From the NCBI GenBank assembly GCA_023423275.1, contig JAFAFW010000015.1:1-64000 (forward strand): a stretch of DNA of 64,000 nt, given 5' to 3'. The translations under genes were made by a program, and so were the position numbers. Under the pieces are notes generated by a model. The model was given only the letters and a program-made list of their open reading frames with translations, did not search any database and was not told the origin of the DNA. This DNA comes from Pseudomonadota bacterium. GTDB taxonomy: Bacteria; Pseudomonadota; Alphaproteobacteria; Rhizobiales; Hyphomicrobiaceae. Every line of letters starts with the position of its first letter. The stretch's first letter is position 1. This document shows positions 17,978 to 26,620 of the stretch, one piece after another.

Positions 17978-18430
17978 ATGACAGACGAGACCCCGCCGCG
18001 CATACGCGCGAGCTATCATCACTGGACCACGGTCTCGATCCGCTATTGTGATCAAGATCCGATCGGGCACATCAACAATACGGCGATGGCAGCCTACATC
18101 GAGCAGGCGAGAGTCGCCCTGCTCTATCCGGTGCTGCGCGAAGTGGCTGGCCCGCACTACGAACTCGTGATCGCGCGGCTTGTCATCGAATACCTGAAAG
18201 AGCTCAGTTTTCCGGGCAATATCGAGGTCGGCACGCGGATCGCGCGCATCGGCGGCAAATCATTCCTGTTGCACCACGGCGTCTTCAAGGCTGGCGACGA
18301 GGAATGTGCAGGCACGGCAGAATGCACGATGGTCTTCTTTGAAACGCAGCAAAGACAGTCCGTCCTTCCCCCAAAGGATGTGCGGCAGGCGATGGAAGAG
18401 TTCGTCCGGGCACAGCCTGCCTCAGGATGA
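17978..18430 (+). CDS. Hotdog-fold acyl-CoA thioesterase (YbgC/FadM-like)
   Basis: 150 aa with the 4-hydroxybenzoyl-CoA thioesterase signature YCDQDPIGHINNTAM at about residues 24-38, in which the second Asp (Asp27) is the catalytic residue of this class. The rest of the chain has the expected single hotdog fold. It would hydrolyse acyl-CoA thioesters in the cytoplasm. It lies alone between the dodecin gene (divergent) and the cytochrome gene (convergent), and is followed 118 bp later by a strong terminator. The acyl chain used is unknown. Confidence 0.85.
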   Translation: MTDETPPRIRASYHHWTTVSIRYCDQDPIGHINNTAMAAYIEQARVALLYPVLREVAGPHYELVIARLVIEYLKELSFPGNIEVGTRIARIGGKSFLLHHGVFKAGDEECAGTAECTMVFFETQQRQSVLPPKDVRQAMEEFVRAQPASG

Positions 18431-18548
18431 CAGGCAAGTGTTGCCTATCGATCTCATCGCTCTCCAATTGCTTCAACTTGGGAACCAGGTAACCATTCGA
18501 ACGTTGAGTTGTGCCGAGCGCATCTGCCGCTCGGGGGCAGCGGGGCCG

Positions 18549-18594
18549 AACCCCGGAGGAAGCGTATCAATCGCTTCCTCCGGGGTTATTTTTT
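18549..18594 (+). terminator. Strong Rho-independent terminator overlapping a stop codon
   Basis: A perfect 16-bp stem (18549-18564 with 18572-18587), 7-nt loop and a T run (18589-18594). On the plus strand it ends the thioesterase transcript. Its right arm overlaps the stop codon of the convergent cytochrome gene (18586-18588), so the same hairpin would also form at the 3' end of that message. Confidence 0.9.
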
Positions 18595-18984
18595 GGGTGC
18601 CGCCGTGGCGGAAAACTGCCGGAGATACGATGGCTTGTCCGGTTGTAGACTGTCGATATATGCAAGCAGCGCGCGGGCGTCCTCATGCGTGAACTCGAAC
18701 ATCGGCATTTCGTCGTGTCCGGAAATCACGCCTGTCGCCAGCGCGTCGGCAAGCATCGGTATCGGAAAATCCTCGTACAGTTCGCGGAATGGCGGGGTGA
18801 TCGGATGCGCGGCCTCATCCGACAGGCCCACGGCATGACATTGTCCACATTTTGCCAGCGCCAGCTGGGCGCCCTGGGCAATGAGTTCCTGCTTTACGTC
18901 AATCGCACCGGCAGAAAGCCCGTATAGCGCGACGGCACAGAGCAAGAACGCACCACCAAGCGTCCGTCTCAATAGCATTTGCAT
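18586..18984 (-). CDS. Secreted monoheme cytochrome c
   Basis: 132 aa starting at the ATG at 18984; the longer frame to 19038 overlaps the upstream gene and adds an unlikely segment. Residues 5-27 form a signal peptide ending AGA. The single heme site is CGQCH (residues 46-50), and a HDEMPMFEF segment near residues 91-99 offers the distal methionine. This is a class I cytochrome c that would carry electrons in the periplasm. The ccm genes in this window could mature it. It follows the carboxymuconolactone decarboxylase-like gene on the same strand by about 50 bp. Confidence 0.88.
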   Translation of the reverse strand: MQMLLRRTLGGAFLLCAVALYGLSAGAIDVKQELIAQGAQLALAKCGQCHAVGLSDEAAHPITPPFRELYEDFPIPMLADALATGVISGHDEMPMFEFTHEDARALLAYIDSLQPDKPSYLRQFSATAAPKK

Positions 18985-19034
18985 TGCTTCACAAGGTTTC
19001 AGAACACCGCCAGCACTCAATCGCGACCTGCGCC

Positions 19035-19418
19035 TCACGCCTTCTTATCGAGTTCCGCGAATACTTTGCGCGCGATGCGGAAACACTCGACACCGGCGGG
19101 CATCCCCGCATAAACCGCGATCTGGTGCAGGATGGACTGGATCTCATCGCGCGTGACGCCATTGCGAATCGCACCGCGCAAGTGCAGTTCCCATTCCTCC
19201 ATGCGGTTGACGCCCGCGATCAGTCCCAGGTTGATCATCGAGCGCGTCTTCGCCGGAATCCGCTCGTCGCCCCAGATGGTTCCCCAGCAGTACTCGTTCA
19301 GCATATCCTGAAAAGGACGGTTGAAGTCGTCTGCGCTCGCCAGAGCTTTTTCGACATATTCCTCGCCGAGGACGGACTTCCGCTTCGCCAGCCCGATTTC
19401 CCACTTCTTCTTGTCCAT
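19035..19418 (-). CDS. Carboxymuconolactone decarboxylase-family protein
   Basis: 127 aa, the right size for gamma-carboxymuconolactone decarboxylase (PcaC). An HLRGAIRNGVTRDEI segment (about residues 79-93) and LHQIAVYAGMPA (about 97-108) match the family helix bundle. The redox CxxC pair of AhpD-type members is absent, so it belongs to the decarboxylase-like branch. A clear agggagag site precedes the ATG. No other beta-ketoadipate genes are nearby, so a PcaC function is not certain. Confidence 0.82.
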   Translation of the reverse strand: MDKKKWEIGLAKRKSVLGEEYVEKALASADDFNRPFQDMLNEYCWGTIWGDERIPAKTRSMINLGLIAGVNRMEEWELHLRGAIRNGVTRDEIQSILHQIAVYAGMPAGVECFRIARKVFAELDKKA

Positions 19419-19555
19419 CCCACTCTCCCTGTATTTGCCGATGCTCAGCGGCGGCGACTACTGTATATGACACTGGCTCGTCGAGTCATCGGCAGGACCG
19501 TCTCGCTCAATCCCGCCGCCTTGTTCCAACGCAGCCGGCATCGTAACGCAGTCGC

Positions 19556-20755
19556 ATGTCCATATTCGGCATTCCCAACCCGCGCAATGTAGGACTTCTG
19601 GCCCTCGCGCAGGGTTTCTTCATGTCGGTTCAGTCGATGGCCATCGCCACGACACCGCTTGCAGGATACACGCTGCTCGACGTCGATAAGACGTTATCGA
19701 CATTACCGATCTCACTCGTCCATTTCTCGATCATGCTGACAACGGTTCCTGCATCCTTGCTGATGGGCAGGATCGGACGTCGTGGCGGCTTCACGGTCGG
19801 CGCGCTGTGTGGTGTGATATCCGGTCTCGTCTCGCTCAGCGCCATCTACTTCCAAAGCTTCGTCCTTCTATGCCTCGGATCGATGTTCCAGGGTATGGCC
19901 GCAGCGTTCGCGTGGTACTTTCGCTTTGCGGCCGCTGATGCGGCTGAACCGGCCCTACGACCGAAAGTGATATCGCTGGTGATGCTAGGCGGCGTCCTCG
20001 CCGGCTTTCTCGGGCCGCAAACCGCGAAGTGGACGGTTCACTGGCTCGATCCCCTGGTCTTTGCCGGCGTCTATGTCATGGTGTCGGTGTTTTCGCTCAT
20101 CGTGATGGTGCTCGTACAGGGCATCAATATCCCGGCGCTAAGCGTGGCGGAGAAGGCCGCGGGCGGCCGGCCGATGAGCAAAATCATACGACAGCCGGCC
20201 TATATCGTGGCGCTCATGTCTTCGATGTGCGGCTACGGCGTGATGACGCTCGTGATGTCCGCAACGCCGCTCGCAATGCTGGCCTGCGGGTTCGGCTTCG
20301 GCGACAGCGCCACCGTGATCCAGGGACACGTCATCGCGATGTTCCTGCCCTCATTCTTCACCGGCAGCCTGATTCAACGCTTCGGCGTGCTGACGGTCAT
20401 CGCCTGCGGGGCTCTCATTCAAATCCTGTGTGCCATTACGAACCTCATCGGCATTGAGTTCTGGAATTTCTTCGTCGCAAACGTTCTTGTCGGGCTCGGA
20501 TGGAATTTCACTTTCGTCGGTGGGACCACCCTGTTGACGAGCACCTACCACCCGGCAGAACGCGCCAAAGTTCAAGGGAGCCACGACTTCGCGGTCTATG
20601 GAACGACGGCCGTTGCCGCCGGTGCCTCGGGCGTGCTGCAAGCCAACATCGGATGGACCGTGGTGAACATCGCCGCGCTGCCGATGATGGGCATTGTGCT
20701 GTGTGCAGCCATCTGGCTGATGCGGCACCGGCCGCACAACGCACCTTGGCTTTGA
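19556..20755 (+). CDS. Major facilitator superfamily transporter
   Basis: 399 aa with about 12 hydrophobic segments and a GRIGRRGG loop after helix 2 (about residues 67-74), the typical MFS cytoplasmic loop motif. It resembles the MFS permeases of unassigned substrate common in Hyphomicrobiales. There is no good ribosome-binding site before ATG 19556. The previous gene is divergent, so the 137-bp gap should hold promoters for both; nothing in the gap identifies the regulator. Substrate unknown; an organic acid is possible given the catabolic genes nearby. Confidence 0.85.
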   Translation: MSIFGIPNPRNVGLLALAQGFFMSVQSMAIATTPLAGYTLLDVDKTLSTLPISLVHFSIMLTTVPASLLMGRIGRRGGFTVGALCGVISGLVSLSAIYFQSFVLLCLGSMFQGMAAAFAWYFRFAAADAAEPALRPKVISLVMLGGVLAGFLGPQTAKWTVHWLDPLVFAGVYVMVSVFSLIVMVLVQGINIPALSVAEKAAGGRPMSKIIRQPAYIVALMSSMCGYGVMTLVMSATPLAMLACGFGFGDSATVIQGHVIAMFLPSFFTGSLIQRFGVLTVIACGALIQILCAITNLIGIEFWNFFVANVLVGLGWNFTFVGGTTLLTSTYHPAERAKVQGSHDFAVYGTTAVAAGASGVLQANIGWTVVNIAALPMMGIVLCAAIWLMRHRPHNAPWL

Positions 20756-20767
20756 GGCTCGCCAGTA

Positions 20768-21388
20768 TTACGCGATCGACGGATGGAGCCGGGGTTTCAG
20801 GCCAATCCGTAGCAGCGCGACAATCGCAGGCGGCGTGAGCACATCAACGATCTGCGCGGATGCGGCAGGCTCGCCTCGGCGATAACCGTCCGGCGTCCAG
20901 CCATGCAGTTGCCTTTCATTGAGCAGGTGCGGCTCACCAGCGAGCCTCACTATGCAGCCGGACGGCAAATCACCCAGCGCCGCGCGGAAGCTTCGCTTCG
21001 CACCATCCGGCATCAGGCGCTCGGTGTGGAGGACACGGTCCATCCGATCCACCTTCGGGCGCTCATCGACACCCTCCATCTTCGCCCACAGCGACGCGAA
21101 CGCAACGGCATCGGCGCGCCGGCACTCGAAACACGGGCGATGCCCGGCGGACAGCGCGGTCGCTTCATCCAGGAAGAACAGCTCAGTGTAGAGGCGTTCG
21201 GCCATCACCTCGCGATGCCGGCCGTTAAACTCCAGCTCACAGCAGATCCACTGACGGGACACCCAGCGGCGTCCCGTCAACGTCTTGTCGGATTGGTGCA
21301 GGCAACCGCCGCGATTGCCCATCATCGTTCCGCGCGCCGGCGTCGCGATGATATCCCCCTCAGGTGTCACACGGTTCTGAAGAGGCAT
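20768..21388 (-). CDS. Conserved hypothetical protein, 206 aa
   Basis: I do not recognise a named family. It has no signal peptide or membrane helix. A cluster C..GN.. CLH near residues 27-30 and the segment GHRPCFECRR (about residues 82-91) contain cysteines and histidines that might bind a metal, a little like the zinc part of Ada-type proteins, but this is a weak resemblance. It is convergent with the MFS gene and lies 12 bp after argG on the same strand, so co-transcription with argG is possible. Confidence 0.7.
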   Translation of the reverse strand: MPLQNRVTPEGDIIATPARGTMMGNRGGCLHQSDKTLTGRRWVSRQWICCELEFNGRHREVMAERLYTELFFLDEATALSAGHRPCFECRRADAVAFASLWAKMEGVDERPKVDRMDRVLHTERLMPDGAKRSFRAALGDLPSGCIVRLAGEPHLLNERQLHGWTPDGYRRGEPAASAQIVDVLTPPAIVALLRIGLKPRLHPSIA

Positions 21389-21400
21389 GGCTTCCCGCGC

Positions 21401-22639
21401 CTACGATTTGCGATCGCGTTGTCCCAGGGTCCGTAAGCGCAGGGCATTGAGGCGGATGAAGCCCTCCGCATCCTTCTGGTCATAGGCGCCGCGGTCGTCT
21501 TCGAAGGTGACGAGCGTCGACGAGTACAGCGACTTCGGGCTGGTACGGCCGATGACGATCACGTTGCCCTTGTAGAGCTTGAGGCGGACTTCGCCTTCGA
21601 CATGCTCCTGGCTCTTGTCGATCAGTGCCTGCAGCATCTCGCGCTCCGGGCTGAACCAGAAGCCGTTGTAGATCAGCTCCGCATAGCGCGGCATGATCTC
21701 GTCTTTCAGATGCGCGGCACCACGGTCGAGCGTGATCGATTCCATGGCGCGATGCGCGGCGAGCAGGATCGTGCCGCCCGGCGTCTCGTACACACCGCGC
21801 GACTTCATGCCGACGAAGCGGTTCTCGACCAGATCAAGACGGCCGATGCCGTTGTCGCGACCCAGCGCGTTGAGCTGCGTCAGCAGCTCAGCCGGTGACA
21901 GTTTCTTGCCATTGATGCTGACGGCATCACCGCGCTGGAAGCCGATGGTGATGATGGTCGGCTTGTCCGGCGCTTCCTCGGGGCTGATGGTGCGCTGATA
22001 GACGATCGGCGGCGGCTCGACGCCCGGATCTTCCAGTACTTTGCCCTCGGACGACGAATGCAGCAGGTTGGCGTCCACCGAGAACGGCGCCTCGCCTTCC
22101 TTGTCTTTGGCAATCGGGATCTGATGCGCGCGCGCGAACTCCAGCAGTTCCTCGCGGCCCTTGAACGACCACTCGCGCCACGGCGCGATGATGCGGATGC
22201 CCGGCTCCAGAGCGTAATAACCCAGCTCGAAGCGCACCTGATCGTTGCCCTTGCCGGTGGCGCCATGGCAAACGGCATCCGCGCCGGTCTTGCGTGCGAT
22301 CTCGATCTGGCGCTTGGCGATCAGCGGTCGTGCGATGGAGGTGCCGAGCAGGTAGACGCCCTCGTACACCGCGTTGGCGCGGAACATCGGGAACACGAAG
22401 TCGCGAACGAATTCCTCGCGCAGATCGTCGATGAAGATGTTCTCGGGCTTGATGCCCATCAGCTCGGCCTTGCGCCGCGCGGGTTCCAGTTCCTCACCCT
22501 GTCCGAGATCGGCGGTGAACGTCACCACCTCGCACTTGTAGGTTTCCTGAAGCCACTTCAGGATGATCGACGTATCGAGACCGCCCGAATATGCGAGCAC
22601 GACCTTGGAGACCTTGTCCCCGCCGGACTTTCCAGCCAT
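21401..22639 (-). CDS. argG: Argininosuccinate synthase
   Basis: 412 aa. The N-terminal nucleotide-binding PP-loop SGGLDTS is at residues 18-24, and the citrulline/aspartate-binding motifs (for example GATGKGNDQ, YETPGG) follow. It joins citrulline and aspartate using ATP, the seventh step of arginine synthesis, in the cytoplasm. A GTG one codon upstream is an alternative start. The gene diverges from a DsbA-fold isomerase gene. Length and motifs are normal, and nothing suggests degradation. Confidence 0.97.
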   Translation of the reverse strand: MAGKSGGDKVSKVVLAYSGGLDTSIILKWLQETYKCEVVTFTADLGQGEELEPARRKAELMGIKPENIFIDDLREEFVRDFVFPMFRANAVYEGVYLLGTSIARPLIAKRQIEIARKTGADAVCHGATGKGNDQVRFELGYYALEPGIRIIAPWREWSFKGREELLEFARAHQIPIAKDKEGEAPFSVDANLLHSSSEGKVLEDPGVEPPPIVYQRTISPEEAPDKPTIITIGFQRGDAVSINGKKLSPAELLTQLNALGRDNGIGRLDLVENRFVGMKSRGVYETPGGTILLAAHRAMESITLDRGAAHLKDEIMPRYAELIYNGFWFSPEREMLQALIDKSQEHVEGEVRLKLYKGNVIVIGRTSPKSLYSSTLVTFEDDRGAYDQKDAEGFIRLNALRLRTLGQRDRKS

Positions 22640-22765
22640 CACCAGACCTTGTTGTCAGACTTGTTCCATGAACCCAATTTGCGGCGCACTATAGGCCGCA
22701 GGCTCCTCACGTCCAAGGGCCGCGGTGAGCCGTTGACGATGGTACGTTGTCCCGGGGGTTAACGC

Positions 22766-23365
22766 ATGCCGCGCATCGATTTCTGGTACGATCCCGCCTC
22801 GTCCTATTCGTTCCTGTCAGCGTTGCGGATCGAGGAGATGACGCGACAGGCCGGCGTTGGGCTGATCTGGCGTCCCTTCCTGCTCGGCCCGATCTTCAAG
22901 GAACAGGGCTGGACGACCTCGCCGTTCAATCTCTATCCGGCCAAAGGGCGATATATGGTCCGTGATATCGAGCGCATCGCCGCGAGCCGGGGCCTTGGCT
23001 TTCACCTACCTGCGGTTTTCCCTGCCAACAGCCTCAAAGCTGCCCGCACCGCCATGGTCGGGGCGGAGGACGGTTGGATCGCCCCCTTTACGCGCGCGCT
23101 GTTTACCGCCCAGTTCGTCGACCGCGCCGATATCAGTGACCAGAAGGTTCTCGAGCGGATTCTCGATGATCTCGGGCTCGATGCCACGGCCGTTCTGCGG
23201 CAAACGGAAAGCCTGGATCTCAAGCAGAAGCTCAAGGACCAGACGGCAGAAGCCGCGCGGCTGGGCGTCTTCGGCGCTCCGACCTTCACTGCGCACGATG
23301 AGATCTTCTGGGGAGACGATCGGCTTGAACAGGCACTTGATTGGGCCCTGCGGCGCAGTCAATAA
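22766..23365 (+). CDS. 2-hydroxychromene-2-carboxylate isomerase-like (DsbA/GST-kappa fold)
   Basis: 199 aa. The N-terminus IDFWYDPASSYSFL and the end FGAPTF..HDEIFWGDDRL match the NahD/GST-kappa family, in which Ser in the SSYS region replaces the thioredoxin cysteines and activates glutathione. In naphthalene degraders the enzyme isomerises 2-hydroxychromene-2-carboxylate; most genomic members act in unknown reactions. A gggggttaacgc sequence precedes the ATG. It is divergent from argG and no aromatic-ring genes are close, so the natural substrate is open. Confidence 0.85.
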   Translation: MPRIDFWYDPASSYSFLSALRIEEMTRQAGVGLIWRPFLLGPIFKEQGWTTSPFNLYPAKGRYMVRDIERIAASRGLGFHLPAVFPANSLKAARTAMVGAEDGWIAPFTRALFTAQFVDRADISDQKVLERILDDLGLDATAVLRQTESLDLKQKLKDQTAEAARLGVFGAPTFTAHDEIFWGDDRLEQALDWALRRSQ

Positions 23366-23415
23366 TCCTCAGACGTGTGAGAGTCTCGTCTCACAGCGGT
23401 AACGGCGGGGGAGCC

Positions 23416-23730
23416 ATGAACACCGTTTGCAGATCTGTGTGTCTCGGCATGATGGGATTGGCCGTCAGCCTATTCGGCGCTGAAGCCATCGCTCAGCAGC
23501 CATCGACAACACCCGCCGCGAAGACGGCTCCGGCGACGCCCAAAGCTCCGGCCGCAAAGGCCAAGGTAAAGACCAAAGCCAAGACCGCGTCGGCCTGCAA
23601 GGGTCTGGAGCAGAAGGCGTGCGCGGCAAAGTCAGAGTGCAGTTGGATCGCCGCGACCAAACGCAAGGATGGCAAGCAGGTCAAAGCCTATTGCCGGACC
23701 AAGTCGGCACGGGCCGCCACCAAAAGCTAG
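23416..23730 (+). CDS. Small secreted Ala/Lys-rich cysteine-containing protein
   Basis: 104 aa from the ATG after a ggggag site. A signal peptide covers about residues 1-27 (ending AIAQQ), followed by an Ala/Pro/Lys-rich linker (about 28-58) and a compact end with four cysteines (CKGLEQKAC and SECSW, then YCRT). The pattern suggests a small disulfide-bonded periplasmic or extracellular domain on a flexible, basic stem. I do not know its function. It is convergent with the following gene, whose stop lies 1-4 bp away. Confidence 0.7.
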   Translation: MNTVCRSVCLGMMGLAVSLFGAEAIAQQPSTTPAAKTAPATPKAPAAKAKVKTKAKTASACKGLEQKACAAKSECSWIAATKRKDGKQVKAYCRTKSARAATKS

Positions 23731-24335
23731 TGCCGCGTCGCGGGCCACGCGAAAAACGTGTCCAGAGCCATAGCCTGAGGCGGGACGGCGACCGTTGCCA
23801 CGACCTCGTTCGGGAATGTGAACTGGGCCACGGCATGACCGCTCTCAGAACGGTAAGTCGCGAACGTAGCCGGAGGGGTCGGCGGCCGTGGAGGTGGGGG
23901 TGTTGGCGTCGTAGTCCACCCCGCCCACCAGGCGGGCGCCGGAGCAGGCATCATCATGAGCGCTGTCCAGGCCTGCCATGGCTGAAATGTGCCGAATAGC
24001 GGGTTGAGAGCGAACGGAGCCATCGGCATCCCGAACGCGGCAGGTGAAGCCATTGGCAGCCCAAACCAGGACATATCAAACGGGTTCGGAGCAGGTGGGC
24101 GGTACCATGACCGGCCACCGGCGGAGGTCGCGCGGATCGAATCATTCCCCGTGCGGCTCGGCGGAGGCGCGCTGTCCGGCGCCGCAACTGCACTTGCCTG
24201 ATTGACCAGGGCGGTCGACGCCGAGGCGCACGCCGTCATGCAACCGACGACGGCATCGCCCCATGCTTTTGCGAATGCGATTTGAAGATCAAGTCCGAGC
24301 ATTTCAGCCACCTCCCGGACAGCCATAGAAGCCAT
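23727..24335 (-). CDS. Hypothetical low-complexity protein, Pro/Trp/Ala-rich
   Basis: About 202 aa. The first 50 residues are helical and resemble the start of a phasin-like protein (EMLGLDLQIAFAKAW). The middle is rich in Pro, Met, Trp and Phe (for example NPFDMSWFGLPMASP), and the last 30 residues turn beta-like and end in FFAWPATRH. I recognise no family. The start is uncertain because neither of the two candidate ATGs (24335, 24326) has a clear ribosome-binding site. It may bind polyhydroxyalkanoate granules, but this is a guess from composition. Confidence 0.55.
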   Translation of the reverse strand: MASMAVREVAEMLGLDLQIAFAKAWGDAVVGCMTACASASTALVNQASAVAAPDSAPPPSRTGNDSIRATSAGGRSWYRPPAPNPFDMSWFGLPMASPAAFGMPMAPFALNPLFGTFQPWQAWTALMMMPAPAPAWWAGWTTTPTPPPPRPPTPPATFATYRSESGHAVAQFTFPNEVVATVAVPPQAMALDTFFAWPATRH

Positions 24336-24386
24336 TCGCAACGATAGCTGATTTTTTGCGGTGCAGCAATATTCTGAAATATAGCG

Positions 24387-24824
24387 TTAACCAACTGTGG
24401 TCACGGCTGCCGGCCGTCCGGCAAAGCGCCCGGCGACGAGCCAATAGGCCAGCCCGCCCAGTCCCCCACCGATCAACAGCACCAACGTCATGAATCCCAG
24501 CACTATCAGCGGCGCGCTGATCCCCAGCTTGACGAGTTGCGCCACCAAGCCCAAGAGGCCGATCGCCACTCCAAAAGCTGCGTAAATGCCCGGGTTACGC
24601 CAACTCCACCGCTCGGCGAAGATCAATCCCACCAGCGCAAACGGAGCCGCGAACACGGCGCTATGAAGCGTCGCCAACAGCATCCAGATGGCGACTGCGG
24701 TGAGCCGCCCGTCGCCCACCCCGGCCAGGCTGGTCGGCGGCAGCACAAAGCTGACCTGAACCGCCGCACACACGACGCACGCGACAACGAAGCCGAAAAA
24801 GCAACGGGCAACCGCGCGGACCAT
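24387..24824 (-). CDS. Small membrane protein, 145 aa
   Basis: Four hydrophobic segments (about residues 7-29, 46-69, 80-98 and 105-132) with a C-terminal YWLVAGRFAG motif. The next gene on the strand, 34 bp upstream, encodes a protein of 143 aa with the same four-helix layout and the ending YWLMAGRRA, so the two look like tandem duplicates. No signal peptide cleavage or known domain is visible. Both probably sit in the inner membrane. Function unknown. Confidence 0.7.
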   Translation of the reverse strand: MVRAVARCFFGFVVACVVCAAVQVSFVLPPTSLAGVGDGRLTAVAIWMLLATLHSAVFAAPFALVGLIFAERWSWRNPGIYAAFGVAIGLLGLVAQLVKLGISAPLIVLGFMTLVLLIGGGLGGLAYWLVAGRFAGRPAAVTTVG

Positions 24825-24858
24825 CCGGAATTCCCCCTGGCCGCCACGACAGCGGCAG

Positions 24859-25290
24859 TTATGCCCGACGCCCTGCCATCAGCCAGTAAATGAAGCCACC
24901 GGCGAAACCGGCCGTCGCGAACACCTGCCAGACGACGGAATTGGGGAGTACGAGGTCCCCGGACTGGCCGAACCGAGCCAGCAATGGCACCGCGACCAGC
25001 GCCGCGCCGCCACCCAGGATGTAATACAGCACGGAGCGGATGCGAGAAATCTCACCGATCAAGACCACCGCAATTGCGGGAAGGATCGTCACGCCCGACG
25101 CCAGCAGCAGGCCCTGGCTGACGAGATCGAAAATGGCGAACATCGAATCCGATTCATCCAGCCGTTGGCCGTGAATCGCATGGGTCACGCGTTCCATGCT
25201 CAAAGTGAACAGCACGAATGCCGTGAACAGTGCCGCGATCAGAAACGAAATCGGAACGACGATCATGCGCCAGACGGTCGACCAGAACAT
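24859..25290 (-). CDS. Small membrane protein, 143 aa, paralogue of the gene after it
   Basis: Start ATG 25290 lies just after the rlmN stop; an in-frame extension upstream would run over rlmN and is unlikely. Four helices are expected (about residues 9-30, 51-70, 83-100 and 113-138), ending with FIYWLMAGRRA, the same closing motif as its downstream neighbour. The gene follows rlmN on the same strand by 5 bp and is probably co-transcribed with it. No known domain. Confidence 0.72.
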   Translation of the reverse strand: MFWSTVWRMIVVPISFLIAALFTAFVLFTLSMERVTHAIHGQRLDESDSMFAIFDLVSQGLLLASGVTILPAIAVVLIGEISRIRSVLYYILGGGAALVAVPLLARFGQSGDLVLPNSVVWQVFATAGFAGGFIYWLMAGRRA

Positions 25291-25295
25291 GCGCC

Positions 25296-26507
25296 TCAGC
25301 CCTCTGCCGCGACGGCTGACGCCGCGCGCGCGCTCGCCTTCAGCTTCATGCTGGCGGACTTGAGCTGTCCGCAGGCGGCCAGAATATCGCGGCCGCGCGG
25401 CGTCCGTACCGGGCTTGCATAGCCTGCACGATTGACGACCTCGGCGAACCGTTCGATCTGCTCCCAATCGGAGCACTCATAGGCAGAACCCGGCCACGGG
25501 TTGAACGGGATCAGGTTGATTTTGGCTGGGATGCCTTTCAGCAGCTGCACCAGCGCCTTGGCATCGCTGAGCGAGTCGTTCACGCCTTTCAGCATGACAT
25601 ACTCGAACGTGATTCGCCGGGCATTCGACAGCCCCGGATAGCTGCGGCAGGCGTCCATCAGCTCCGCGATCGGATATTTTCGGTTGATCGGCACCAGCAC
25701 GTTGCGCAGATCATCGCGAACCGCATGCAGCGAGATGGCGAGCATCGTGCCGCTCTCCTCGCCCCAGCGTGCGATCTCGGGCACCACGCCCGACGTGGAG
25801 AGCGTGATCCGGCGCTTCGACAGCGACAGCCCCTCACCGTCGGCAGCAATGCTCATCGCCTCCTTGACGTTATCGAAGTTGTAGAGCGGCTCGCCCATAC
25901 CCATCAGGACGACGTTGGTGATCTTGCGTTCGGTATCAGGCAGCAGGCGGTCGTCGTCCGGACGCGGCGCACCGGGCCAATCGCCGATCCGGTCACGCGC
26001 CAGTAGAATCTGTCCGACGATCTCCTCGGCGTGCAGGTTCCGCACCAGACGCTGCGTGCCGGTATGGCAAAATGAGCAATTCAGCGTGCAACCGACCTGG
26101 CTTGAAATGCACAGCGTGCCGCGGTCGATCTCGGGGATGTAGACGGTCTCGATCTCGGGCGCCTGCGCCTCGTGCCCGCGGCGCGGCAGCCGCAACAGCC
26201 ACTTGCGGGTGCCATCGACGGACACCTGCTCGGTGACGATCTCGGGCCGATCCAGGCAATAGGCTGCATCGAGGCGCGTTCGAAGGTCCTTCGAGACGTC
26301 GCTCATCTGGTCGAACGCGGTGACGCCGCGCACGTATATCCAGCTCCAGAGCTGACCGACGCGCATGCGCAACTGCTTGTCCGGCACGCCAATTTCGGCC
26401 AGCGCAGCACGCAAGCCCTCGCGGCCCAGTCCCGCCAGGGAGGGCTTGATCGCCAAGCCGGGCGCGCCCGGTGCTAAGGCCGGTGTCGTATCGAGAACAA
26501 GAACCAT
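25296..26507 (-). CDS. rlmN: 23S rRNA (adenine-2503-C2)-methyltransferase RlmN
   Basis: About 403 aa. The radical SAM cluster motif C.LNC.FC appears as CTLNCSFCH near residues 131-139, with the earlier VGQLW.WIY motif and the late catalytic cysteine in a YVMLKGVN region context. The enzyme methylates A2503 of 23S rRNA and A37 of some tRNAs. I chose ATG 26507; ATG 26540 is also possible. The remaining residues are as expected for a full-length enzyme. Two unknown membrane-protein genes follow on the same strand. Confidence 0.93.
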   Translation of the reverse strand: MVLVLDTTPALAPGAPGLAIKPSLAGLGREGLRAALAEIGVPDKQLRMRVGQLWSWIYVRGVTAFDQMSDVSKDLRTRLDAAYCLDRPEIVTEQVSVDGTRKWLLRLPRRGHEAQAPEIETVYIPEIDRGTLCISSQVGCTLNCSFCHTGTQRLVRNLHAEEIVGQILLARDRIGDWPGAPRPDDDRLLPDTERKITNVVLMGMGEPLYNFDNVKEAMSIAADGEGLSLSKRRITLSTSGVVPEIARWGEESGTMLAISLHAVRDDLRNVLVPINRKYPIAELMDACRSYPGLSNARRITFEYVMLKGVNDSLSDAKALVQLLKGIPAKINLIPFNPWPGSAYECSDWEQIERFAEVVNRAGYASPVRTPRGRDILAACGQLKSASMKLKASARAASAVAAEG

Positions 26508-26620
26508 CGAAAATCCAAAGCCGCAGCCAAGGCCAGACATTTAATCGGTATCGCGACGCAGGCAAAGCCTGCAGTTCGCCGCTCCCATCGATGCCACTAT
26601 TAACGTTTCCGCCCGCCGGC

